Source: Bacteroidales bacterium (GTDB lineage Bacteria > Bacteroidota > Bacteroidia > Bacteroidales > S143-33). Taken from it: a DNA stretch of 7,782 nt. Shown one piece after another: positions 1 to 6,620 of this stretch; position 1 is the stretch's first letter; every line of letters starts with the position of its first letter. The position numbers were made by a program, and so were the translations under genes. The stretch covers positions 1 to 7,782 of the forward strand of contig JALWNS010000049.1 of NCBI GenBank assembly GCA_027083655.1. Direction: 5' to 3'. The notes beneath the pieces are model-generated. The model saw only the letters and a list, made by a program, of their open reading frames with translations. It was not told where the DNA came from and made no database searches.

Positions 1-27
1 ACCAATTTATTTGCTGCATCAATTGGT
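1..27. repeat. Short inverted repeat at the window edge
   Basis: ACCAATT (1-7) and AATTGGT (21-27) are perfect 7-bp inverted arms around a 13-nt spacer. It could be an operator upstream of the phosphatase gene or the end of a structure belonging to the gene left of the window. No T-run follows directly, so it is not a convincing terminator. Confidence 0.3.
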
Positions 28-57
28 AAGCGTTGTCCATGGCTTTGGTATTTTTTA

Positions 58-88
58 TTGTCATCAAATTACAATTTTCTTACGTTTT
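58..88 (+). promoter_or_regulatory. Candidate Bacteroidota-type promoter of the phosphatase gene
   Basis: TTG at 58-60 and TACGTTTT at 81-88 are separated by 20 bp. This resembles the Bacteroidota -33 TTG / -7 TAnnTTTG pattern with one mismatch in the last base. It would give a leader of roughly 40 nt before the ATG at 134. The region is very AT-rich, so chance matches are likely. Confidence 0.3.
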
Positions 89-133
89 AAAAAAATTTTT
101 CATAATTTCTCGCAAAGAACAATAGAAAAGGGT

Positions 134-1696
134 ATGATTAAGAAATTAATTTTCATTATAACCACAGTTTTATTGGTGAAGCTTGTAAGCGCCCAGCTTC
201 CTTTGCCTAGTGTTCATCCTATGTACAGGGTAGGGGATTATCCTTTTTTCCATGGAGTGGCGGCAGGAGATAGCTATAGTAATGGTTTTGTTATCTGGAC
301 AAAAATTACACCTGACACTGCCGTGGATTCTATAAAAGTAAGCTATTGCATCTCGCTTACCACTGAACCAAGAGATGTTGTGGTACTAGGCCAGGTTTAT
401 GCCTTGAAGGATAATGATTACACTGTTAAGGTTAATGTTTCAGGTCTTAGGCCGTTTACAAAGTATCATTACTGGTTTCGTGTCTGTCCCCAGCCAGGCA
501 TCCAAGGTAAGGAAGGAGTGTGTTATACTTCTGCCAAAGGAATTATAAGAACAACACCGGCACACGACCAACTTGTTGATAAGATCACATTTGTTGCTTT
601 CACAGGGTCTAATTATAATGCTGGATTTTTCAACGCATATTGTGTGGCGGCCCAGGATACTACGGTAGATTATGCCCTGCATACAGGTGATTATATTTAC
701 GAATATGGCAATAGGGAATATGGTAAAAATCCAGAACGCTGGCTAATGCCCGGACATGAGCTTTTGACACTGCAAGATTATAACACGCGTTATTGGCTAT
801 ACCGCATGGATACATGCCTGAAAAAAGCTCATCAAGCTTTTGGCTGGTACACAATCTGGGATGACCATGAGGTGGCTAATGATGCGTGGCAGGAGGGTGC
901 ACAGAACCACCAACCCATGGAGGGAAATTATTTTGCCCGGCGCAGGGATGCTTTTACTGCTTATTATCGCTGGATGCCAATTTTAGAGAACCAGGACACA
1001 GAAATTTACCGGGTGGTAGATATGGGCAAGCTAGCCCGTGTGATACTGTTAGACACTCGTCATCATGCCCGCGATTTTCAACGGTTAAACCCCTGGGACA
1101 CAAACAAGACTATGTTGGGGCATGACCAATTGCAGTGGCTTTTCCAGGAGCTTCTAAAAGCCCAGCGTGATAGCGTCCGGTGGATAATAGTGACGCAGCA
1201 ATTACTCTTTGCCCCACTGATAGTCTTTAACGATACACTCAACCGCGACGGCTGGGATATGTATCCTCTGGAGCGGGAGAAAATCCTGCGTTTCATTTAC
1301 AATCATAATATCCGCAATGTTGTGTTCGTAGGCGGTGATTTTCATACTTCCTGGGCAAATGAGCTGTATCTGAATGCTTTCCGTTTCCGTTCACGCCGCC
1401 GTGATACAATGGTTAGTATGGAGTTTGTTACCCCTGCCGTCACTTCTCCGGCAGCCGGGCCTCTGGCAACTGCAATTTTTCGTGCTTATACCAAGCTAGT
1501 ACCCCGGAAGCATTATATCCGTTATGTTGACCTGCATCACAAAGGGTATTTGAAGTTAACTGTTTTACCAGACACTATCGTGGCGCAGTGGATCTTTGTC
1601 CGTACTATTGACAGGCCAGATGTAAGGTATAGAGTTTACAAAACATATATCTATCAAGGTTTGCCTCCCAGGTCTGGTATTAGGATTATGCCATGA
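134..1696 (+). CDS. PhoD-like secreted metallophosphatase (alkaline phosphatase D family)
   Basis: A 520-residue protein likely to hydrolyse phosphate mono- or diesters outside the cytoplasm. Residues 1-20 form a Sec-type signal peptide (two Lys, a hydrophobic run, then VSA|Q); there is no twin-arginine motif, unlike classical PhoD. An N-terminal beta domain follows (HGVAAGDSYSNGFVIWTK, about 40-57, then an HYWFRV strand). The metallophosphatase core shows HTGDYIYE (183-190), IWDDHEVAND (241-250), LLDTRH (305-310) and VGGDFHTSW (399-407). These supply the Asp, Tyr, Asn and His ligands typical of PhoD. The usual Cys of the first core strand (xSCSNY) is Gly158 here (FTGSNYNAGFFNAY), so iron coordination may differ. 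I chose the ATG at 134 because the signal peptide begins there, behind a purine-rich AGAAAAGGG. An in-frame ATG at 11 would add 41 residues that do not look like an export signal. The gene stands alone, convergent with the ligase gene. Family assignment is secure; substrate is unknown. Confidence 0.88.
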   Translation: MIKKLIFIITTVLLVKLVSAQLPLPSVHPMYRVGDYPFFHGVAAGDSYSNGFVIWTKITPDTAVDSIKVSYCISLTTEPRDVVVLGQVYALKDNDYTVKVNVSGLRPFTKYHYWFRVCPQPGIQGKEGVCYTSAKGIIRTTPAHDQLVDKITFVAFTGSNYNAGFFNAYCVAAQDTTVDYALHTGDYIYEYGNREYGKNPERWLMPGHELLTLQDYNTRYWLYRMDTCLKKAHQAFGWYTIWDDHEVANDAWQEGAQNHQPMEGNYFARRRDAFTAYYRWMPILENQDTEIYRVVDMGKLARVILLDTRHHARDFQRLNPWDTNKTMLGHDQLQWLFQELLKAQRDSVRWIIVTQQLLFAPLIVFNDTLNRDGWDMYPLEREKILRFIYNHNIRNVVFVGGDFHTSWANELYLNAFRFRSRRRDTMVSMEFVTPAVTSPAAGPLATAIFRAYTKLVPRKHYIRYVDLHHKGYLKLTVLPDTIVAQWIFVRTIDRPDVRYRVYKTYIYQGLPPRSGIRIMP

Positions 1697-1832
1697 TACT
1701 TGTTCCACACACTGGGCGGGAAATGATTTGTGGTTTGTCATTGATGAAAATGTATTAATGCTAAACTCCGGTACCTTGTAAAAATGCAGGATGCTTGGGG
1801 ATTGTAGGCTGTATTAAAGCTAGAGGCCCAGG

Positions 1833-1856
1833 GCAAGCGTGCCGAAAGCACCTTGC
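1833..1856. repeat. Bulged hairpin repeat, copy 1
   Basis: The arms GCAAG (1833-1837) and CTTGC (1852-1856) pair. After one unpaired C (1838), GTGC pairs with GCAC around CGAAA, giving GTGCCGAAAGCAC. The 21 bases at 1836-1856 are identical to the core of copy 2. The same architecture, including the bulged C, recurs with different stem bases in copy 3 (2899-2931). Confidence 0.7.
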
Positions 1857-1907
1857 TAGGAAATGTGTTTTGTTCTTGGCAGGAAATGTTTTGATGTGAA
1901 CGCATGC

Positions 1908-1946
1908 TTTCCCTGTGAGCGTGCCGAAAGCACCTTGCAGGGGAAA
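1908..1946. repeat. Bulged hairpin repeat, copy 2, with extended stem
   Basis: It has the same 21-base core as copy 1 (1919-1939 here). The outer stem is longer: TTTCCCTGTGAG (1908-1919) pairs with CTTGCAGGGGAAA (1934-1946), allowing two wobble pairs and one extra G. The bulged C is at 1920. No T-run follows on either strand, so simple intrinsic termination is doubtful. An RNA 3'-end stabiliser or a dispersed palindromic repeat fits better. Confidence 0.65.
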
Positions 1947-2007
1947 GGGTGGCGTATGATTGGAAAGCGAAAAGTATTCCAGTGCGGGAGGGTAGAACGT
2001 TGTTCTA

Positions 2008-2631
2008 TCATTGTTGCATAGCTTGTCCAAAGCGTTTTCCCAGGGCCCAAATAATTTGGGATATGGTCAGGTTATATCCTTCACGGGTGAGGGAAGTGAC
2101 AAATTCCTTATGGCGCCGGCCCTGGCGGTAGTCTGGTTCGCGGCGTGGGTGGAGAAGCAGGCGGTCAATGAGGTCAATGTCCTCGCTATGGTTGAGCACG
2201 GCGTGGTAAAAATAATGACCTGGACGGCGGCGGTAAATGGATGAGCCTAAAATCTTTTTCTGGCCAATGGCAATATCAGAGATACCGCGCTGCATTACTT
2301 GCTTCACTCCCAGATCTGTGAGGACGTTAATGATAATATTGTTTATCCTGTCAAAGACTTTCCTTCCATTGAGACCGTGGCCTTTCATTATTGCAGAGAT
2401 AACAATTGTCCGTGGAGAGAGGACAACTGCATGTCCACCAGATGGACGCTTAACAATACAGGCATTGACCCGGCCAGCCTCGGCCATGTTCACAGCCAAG
2501 TCTGGTTTGTCTGAGCGTCCTAGCACAATGTACAGGCGGTCTGGTTGCCACAGGAAAAAGTCAAAGTTTCTGGGCGAGTCAATTATTTGTATATCAGGAA
2601 GATCGTATTTGTCTTTGTAGCAATAACCCAC
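2008..2631 (-). CDS. lplA: Lipoate-protein ligase A family protein, single catalytic domain
   Basis: A 207-residue cytoplasmic enzyme predicted to activate lipoate (as lipoyl-AMP) and attach it to the lipoyl-domain lysine of 2-oxoacid dehydrogenase E2 subunits. Motifs of the BPL/LplA/LipB fold are visible: LWQPDRLYIVLGRS (27-40), the binding loop KRPSGGHAVV (61-70; the usual third Gly is His), GISDIAIGQKKILGSS (116-131) with K126 matching the catalytic/binding Lys of E. coli LplA, and FYHAVLN (141-147). It stops after the large domain and lacks the C-terminal accessory domain of the 338-residue E. coli enzyme. The start is a GTG at 2631; no in-frame ATG lies before the stop codon just upstream, and the next Met (residue 49) would remove the N-terminal strands. 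It lies beyond the dehydrogenase operon terminator, probably with its own promoter. An octanoyl- or lipoyl-transferase role is possible, but the sequence resembles ligases most. Confidence 0.85.
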   Translation of the reverse strand: MGYCYKDKYDLPDIQIIDSPRNFDFFLWQPDRLYIVLGRSDKPDLAVNMAEAGRVNACIVKRPSGGHAVVLSPRTIVISAIMKGHGLNGRKVFDRINNIIINVLTDLGVKQVMQRGISDIAIGQKKILGSSIYRRRPGHYFYHAVLNHSEDIDLIDRLLLHPRREPDYRQGRRHKEFVTSLTREGYNLTISQIIWALGKRFGQAMQQ

Positions 2632-2665
2632 TGCTTTAATGCTTTTGCTGTGTTTAATCCATGAT

Positions 2666-2698
2666 CAAATATAGCCATTTAGTAGCTAAAAGCCACAA
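2666..2698 (-). promoter_or_regulatory. Candidate promoter of the lipoate ligase gene
   Basis: On the minus strand, TTG (2698-2696) is followed after 22 bp by TATATTTG (2673-2666), a perfect match to the Bacteroidota -7 consensus TAnnTTTG. Transcription would start near 2660, leaving a leader of about 30 nt before the GTG at 2631. The placement downstream of the operon terminator and close to the start supports it. Confidence 0.5.
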
Positions 2699-2892
2699 TT
2701 TTACCATAGTACACGGTGGACTAGCCATAATAATGGCGAAATTATGCACACTTCAAGTAGGCAGGTTGAACATAATGCCTATTGCAAATTCAAGATAGTT
2801 TAATTTACAGGATAGCAGCAAGGTGATTCCCTGTATATCCAGTCCATATACCATTAGTTGGCGAGCAAAAGCACCCTGGAATGGGACAAGTG

Positions 2893-2931
2893 AAAAAATG
2901 CTGCAAGCGTACCGTAAGGTACCTTGCAGCA
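2893..2931 (-). terminator. Intrinsic terminator of the 2-oxoacid dehydrogenase operon (hairpin repeat copy 3)
   Basis: It begins 22 nt after the E3 stop codon. Described on the plus strand, TGCTGCAAG (2899-2907) pairs with CTTGCAGCA (2923-2931), C2908 is bulged, and GTACC (2909-2913) pairs with GGTAC (2918-2922) around a GTAA loop. That is 14 base pairs with one bulge. In the direction of operon transcription (minus strand) the hairpin is followed immediately by six T (2898-2893), the hallmark of Rho-independent termination. It shares its design with the two hairpins at 1833-1856 and 1908-1946. Confidence 0.85.
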
Positions 2932-2953
2932 CGAGGCTGTGTTTGCGGAAAAA

Positions 2954-4300
2954 TTACTTATGAATAGCCTTGTCCACTGCCTCTAATCCTGCCTCCATGA
3001 AAGCTTCGGAAATAGTCGGGTGTGCATGTACAGTGCTAGCTACGTCATAGATTGTGGACTCAAGTTGCAGGTATGCTGCGGCTTCGGAGATCATATCTGT
3101 TGCGTCATCGGCTACGATTTGTACACCCAGTACTTCGCCGTATTTTGTCTCGGATAATATGCGGACCACGCCTTCGTTGCTTCCCTCGGCCAAAGCCTTG
3201 CCATTAGCAGACAGGGAGAATTCGCTCACTTTATAGTCTATACCCTGTTCTTTTATCTGTTGCTCCGTCAGGCCTATCTGCGCCATCTCAGGATGTGTGT
3301 ACATGTTGAGCGGGAATTTTGTAAAGTCCAGCTCTTTTTTTACACCGCTAATCCATTTGATGACGAACAGACCTTCGGCCGAAGAGATATGGGCAAAACG
3401 GCTTTTGCCATTAACATCTCCAGCTGCAAAGATGTTATCAACAGATGTTTGCAGGTTATCATTGGTCCAGAGAAAATCACCATCCATGCGCAGGTCTATG
3501 TCCATCTGTGGTAGCGTTGCCTGGCGGTTGCTCAGGTTAAGGAGCAGGTCGTATTCAATAAATTCGTCGGCAAAAGTTATTTTTCCTTTTTCTACTTTTA
3601 TTTTGTCGCGTGTAGCACCTAAAATGACATTAACTTTTTCCTTTTTCAGGAGCCGGAGTGCATAGTCTTTGAGAAAATCGTCTGCCAGGGGCATGATTGT
3701 GTCATTAGGGACCAGGAGTGTAACTTTACGGTCAATGAAAGCAAGCATTTGTGCCACCTCTACCGAAGGCGCATCATAACCGTAAATGACAATACGCTCA
3801 GGCATTTCTTCCATCTCATAGAACTGCTGTATGCTTGTTTCATACTCACGTTCCGGAGTTATGGGCTTAAAAGTTGAGCCAGTGGCTATGAGAATGTACC
3901 GGGTTGAGAGTAGACGGTTGCCGGCCGACACATTATGCTCATCCAGGATTTTGGCCTCTGTGGGTATGACCTCTACGTTGTTTTTCTTTAGCAGGAACTC
4001 AATACCTTTTGTCAGTCTCTTGACTATTGAGTTTGCCCTGTTCATCGCCTTTGTGTAGTTGAAGCTAATTTTTTTCCGGTCAATGCCTTCGATGCCAAAC
4101 TTGGCTGCATCTTTAACCACACGGCGGTAGAATTTGGCGCTTTCAATCATTGCCTTGGATGGTATACAACCCCAGTTGAGGCACAGACCACCCACACGGT
4201 TTTTTTCAATTAAGGCAACCTTCATTCCCAGTTGCCCGGCACGTATTGCTGATACATAGCCAGCAGGTCCTGAGCCAATAATTATGATATCGTAATCCAT
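2954..4300 (-). CDS. lpdA: Dihydrolipoyl dehydrogenase (E3), with an altered NAD-binding domain
   Basis: A 448-residue flavoprotein expected to reoxidise the dihydrolipoyl arm of E2, passing electrons through a disulfide and FAD to NAD+. The FAD motif GSGPAG (9-14), the redox disulfide CLNWGC (C40, C45), the second FAD motif FAAGDVNG (291-298) and the C-terminal HAHPTISE (H427, E432) are intact. The NAD-binding domain is unusual. The normal GxGxxG is GYDAPS (174-179), the acidic residue closing the second strand is V197 (VTLLVPND), and the GRxPN motif is replaced by LSNRQ (256-260). The protein is slightly short for the family (usually about 460-475). It is the last gene of the operon, 17 bp after E2, which fixes its role. 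The reading frame is clean and no pseudogene damage is visible. Assignment to E3 is strong; normal NAD+ use is uncertain. Confidence 0.88.
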   Translation of the reverse strand: MDYDIIIIGSGPAGYVSAIRAGQLGMKVALIEKNRVGGLCLNWGCIPSKAMIESAKFYRRVVKDAAKFGIEGIDRKKISFNYTKAMNRANSIVKRLTKGIEFLLKKNNVEVIPTEAKILDEHNVSAGNRLLSTRYILIATGSTFKPITPEREYETSIQQFYEMEEMPERIVIYGYDAPSVEVAQMLAFIDRKVTLLVPNDTIMPLADDFLKDYALRLLKKEKVNVILGATRDKIKVEKGKITFADEFIEYDLLLNLSNRQATLPQMDIDLRMDGDFLWTNDNLQTSVDNIFAAGDVNGKSRFAHISSAEGLFVIKWISGVKKELDFTKFPLNMYTHPEMAQIGLTEQQIKEQGIDYKVSEFSLSANGKALAEGSNEGVVRILSETKYGEVLGVQIVADDATDMISEAAAYLQLESTIYDVASTVHAHPTISEAFMEAGLEAVDKAIHK

Positions 4301-4317
4301 AGTTTTTCAAGTTTTAA

Positions 4318-5616
4318 TTATTCCATCATCAAGCTGATAGGATCAGCTAGGTATGACATTATAGTGTTTAAGAAGCGGGATACTTCTGCACCATCAACGA
4401 CACGATGGTCGGCAGAGATAGACAGTGGTAACACTTTGCCTACGACGACCTGGCCGTCGCGTACAACAGGCTGTTCTGTTATGCGGCCAATGCCAAGGAT
4501 ACCAACCTGCGGATAATTAATCACAGGGAAAGCAAATTTGCCACCAATAGATCCGTAGCTTGTTATGGAGAAAGTGCCGTCGCGCATGTCGTCAAGGGTA
4601 ATTTTGTTCTCCTCAACTTTGCGTGTTATGTTCTGCACTTCTATAGCAATCTGTTTGATGGAGAGGCGGTCTACATCCCGTATAACTGGCACTATTAGTC
4701 CACGTGGTGTGTCTACGGCAATGCCAATGTTGTAATATTTCTTGTATATCATCTTTCCGCCTTCCAGGTCCATCTCTGCGTTAAGGGCTTTGTGCTTCTT
4801 CAAAGCCAGGGCAGTAGCTTTGAGGATAAATGGCAGGTAAGTGAGCTTAATTCCTTCACGAGCATATATCTCTTTATAGCGCGACCTGATTTCCACAAGC
4901 CGGGAAATCTCCACCTCGTCAAAGACTGCCATGTGTGCAGCATTATGCTTGGAGCGTATCATGTTGTGGGCTATGGTCTTGCGAATCTGCGAAAGTTGTT
5001 CCACCTCTACACGTGGCTCCTGTGTCCCGTATGCAGGCTGTGTGGCTAGGGTTTGTCCGCTAGTTTTGCTTTGTCTTTCAACGTATTGGAGTATGTCTTT
5101 CTTTGTGACACGTCCACCGGGACCAGTACCTTTTATCTGGTTAATGTCCACACCCAGGTCTTTGGCCATGGCGCGTGCTACGGGTGTAGCCAACACTTTG
5201 CGCTTCTTTGTTTCCTGTGCCTGTGGTTTATCTTCCAGCCCTTCGTCGCTAGCGCGCATAACAGCTGCTCCTGTTGCTACTTCCAGTGTACCAACAACAC
5301 CAGCGCCTTCTTCTTCCACTGCTTCAACCTTAGTGGCTTTGGCAGGATCTTCCAGTGGAGCAGTTTCTTCGCCAGCTTCAAGCTCAATTTCTACAAGTGC
5401 TTCACCGACTTTGATAACATCGCCTTCTTTTCCGAAAAGCTGGGTGATTGTACCAGACTTTGGGCTAGGTATCTCGGCTGCTACTTTGTCGGTCTCCATA
5501 ACCACTAGTATGTCTCCTGCTTCTATGCGTTGCCCTTTTTTGACTTTCCATTCCAGGATAATGCCTTCTTCCAGGCCTTCTCCGATGTCAGGAAATTTGA
5601 ATATATATTTTGCCAT
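4318..5616 (-). CDS. Dihydrolipoamide acyltransferase (E2), probably acetyltransferase of pyruvate dehydrogenase
   Basis: A 432-residue core subunit that carries the acyl group on a swinging lipoyl arm and transfers it to CoA. It has a single lipoyl domain (about 2-78) with the lipoylation site METDKVAAE (K44). An acidic linker follows (about 79-137, many Glu/Ala). The peripheral subunit-binding domain (about 140-179; LATPVARAMAKDLGVD, GTGPGGRVTKKDI) holds E1 or E3. A second linker leads to the catalytic domain (about 206-432) with the active-site SADHRVVDGAE (H404, D408). The ATG at 5616 is chosen because the lipoyl domain starts directly (MAKYIFKFPDIGEG); an in-frame ATG at 5643 would overlap the end of the E1 beta gene. 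It starts 13 bp after E1 beta and ends 17 bp before E3. The sequence alone does not settle acetyl versus branched-chain acyl specificity. Confidence 0.92.
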   Translation of the reverse strand: MAKYIFKFPDIGEGLEEGIILEWKVKKGQRIEAGDILVVMETDKVAAEIPSPKSGTITQLFGKEGDVIKVGEALVEIELEAGEETAPLEDPAKATKVEAVEEEGAGVVGTLEVATGAAVMRASDEGLEDKPQAQETKKRKVLATPVARAMAKDLGVDINQIKGTGPGGRVTKKDILQYVERQSKTSGQTLATQPAYGTQEPRVEVEQLSQIRKTIAHNMIRSKHNAAHMAVFDEVEISRLVEIRSRYKEIYAREGIKLTYLPFILKATALALKKHKALNAEMDLEGGKMIYKKYYNIGIAVDTPRGLIVPVIRDVDRLSIKQIAIEVQNITRKVEENKITLDDMRDGTFSITSYGSIGGKFAFPVINYPQVGILGIGRITEQPVVRDGQVVVGKVLPLSISADHRVVDGAEVSRFLNTIMSYLADPISLMME

Positions 5617-5629
5617 AGTTGTCTGATTT

Positions 5630-6607
5630 TTAGTAGTTAACAATATTTAGGATTTCATACAGGATTTTTTCTGGTGTAATCATGTAATGATGTTCGCCCT
5701 TGGGCAGGGGAACGATGGTGTCAAAACCGGCGACACGGCGTGGAGGAGCTTCCAGATAAAGGAAGGCTTCTTCTATAACTATCTGGGTGATTTCAGATGC
5801 CACGCTAAAGCTACGCGGACTTTCTGCAACGGTCATTATACGGCCGGTTTTGCGTACAGACTCCCTGATTGTTTCACGGTCAATAGGATAAATTGTGCGT
5901 AGGTCAATTATTTCTACAGATATACCTTGTTTTTTTGCCAGGACGGCTGCTTTTTGCACTTCACGGACAAGGGCACCGTATGTCACTATTGTCAGGTCAT
6001 CGCCTTTCTGTATAATCTTTGCTTTGCCCAGTGGAATTGAAAATTTTTCCTCGGGAACCTCCTGTTTAATAGCGCGGTAAATACGCTTTGGCTCCATGTA
6101 TATTACAGTGTCATCGCTTTCAATAGCCGATATCAACAGACCTTTGGCGTCATGTGGAGTAGAAGGTATAACAACCTTGACACCTGGTATATGGCCGAAT
6201 AGAGCCTCCATGCTTTCCGAGTGGTGCTCCAGGGCATTGATTCCACCACCGTATGGCATGCGTATAACTATTGGTGTGGGGTAGCGTCCGCGTGTACGGT
6301 TGCGGAAACGTGCAGCATGTGAGATTATCTGGTTAAAAGCAGGATAAACGAATCCTGAGAACTGCATTTCAACAACTGGCCTGAGGCCTGCTGCTGCCAT
6401 TCCCACGGCAGTACCGACAATTGCAGACTCTGCCAGTGGAGAGTCAAAAACACGCTCTTTACCATATTTTTTTTGCAGGCCTTCGGTGACGCGAAACACT
6501 CCGCCTTCCTTGCCTACGTCCTCACCATACACAATGACGTTTTGGTCTTCGGCGAGTTTTATATCTAATGCGTTATTGATTGCATTAACGAGATTCATTA
6601 CTTTCAT
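5630..6607 (-). CDS. pdhB: 2-oxoacid (probably pyruvate) dehydrogenase E1 component, beta subunit
   Basis: A 325-residue protein forming an alpha2beta2 E1 with the upstream gene product. It contributes the pyrimidine-binding side of the thiamine diphosphate site and the C-terminal transketolase domain. Visible motifs are VYGEDVGKEGGVFRVTEGL (26-44), DSPLAES (55-61, E60 being the ThDP-activating Glu), GGGINALEHHSESMEALF (120-137, with the conserved His before SES), GVKVVIPSTPHDAKGLL (142-158) and the C-terminal-domain strands VEIIDLRTIYPID (231-243). Length matches the family (about 325). The ATG at 6607 is preferred: family proteins begin here (MKVMNLVNAINNAL), and the in-frame ATG at 6751 would read 48 residues through the end of the alpha gene. 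It starts 13 bp after the alpha subunit's stop codon. No clear Shine-Dalgarno is seen, as is usual in Bacteroidota. Confidence 0.93.
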   Translation of the reverse strand: MKVMNLVNAINNALDIKLAEDQNVIVYGEDVGKEGGVFRVTEGLQKKYGKERVFDSPLAESAIVGTAVGMAAAGLRPVVEMQFSGFVYPAFNQIISHAARFRNRTRGRYPTPIVIRMPYGGGINALEHHSESMEALFGHIPGVKVVIPSTPHDAKGLLISAIESDDTVIYMEPKRIYRAIKQEVPEEKFSIPLGKAKIIQKGDDLTIVTYGALVREVQKAAVLAKKQGISVEIIDLRTIYPIDRETIRESVRKTGRIMTVAESPRSFSVASEITQIVIEEAFLYLEAPPRRVAGFDTIVPLPKGEHHYMITPEKILYEILNIVNY

Positions 6608-6620
6608 TGGACTGAATTTT

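Larger units (their letters stand above)
1697..2007. other. Convergent intergenic region with tandem hairpin repeats
   Basis: This 311-bp stretch separates the 3' ends of the phosphatase gene (+) and the lipoate ligase gene (-). I see no credible coding sequence. It holds two copies of a bulged hairpin (1833-1856 and 1908-1946) and, between them, a degenerate direct repeat AGGAAATGT(GT)TTTG (from 1858 and from 1881). GGTACCTTG at 1770-1778 matches the right arm of the third hairpin copy (2918-2926) and may be a decayed half-copy. No classical terminator with a T-run is evident for either flanking gene. The hairpins may serve as bidirectional 3' ends. Confidence 0.6.
2632..2953. other. Intergenic region between the E3 gene and the lipoate ligase gene
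   Basis: This 322-bp gap holds the terminator of the dehydrogenase operon (2893-2931) near its right end and the likely ligase promoter (2666-2698) near its left end. The stretch between them (about 2700-2890) shows no convincing gene. It contains only a weak inverted repeat, GTATAT (2833-2838) / ATATAC (2846-2851). Confidence 0.6.

Noticed and set aside
11..133. N-terminal extension of the phosphatase to the ATG at 11
   Set aside because: It would bury the obvious signal peptide 41 residues inside the protein; the region is AT-rich and looks like promoter/leader sequence.
2237..2620. A 127-codon open frame antisense to the lipoate ligase gene
   Set aside because: It lies wholly opposite a gene with clear family motifs, and its translation resembles no protein I recognise.
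2833..2851. Inverted repeat GTATAT / ATATAC between the E3 and ligase genes
   Set aside because: Six AT-rich base pairs with a 7-nt spacer are expected by chance here, and no T-run or promoter overlaps it.
4931..5626. A 231-codon open frame on the plus strand, antisense to E2
   Set aside because: It is Ser/Thr/Pro-rich low-complexity sequence that mirrors the codons of the E2 linker and lipoyl domain, with no recognisable domain; E2 is clearly the real gene.
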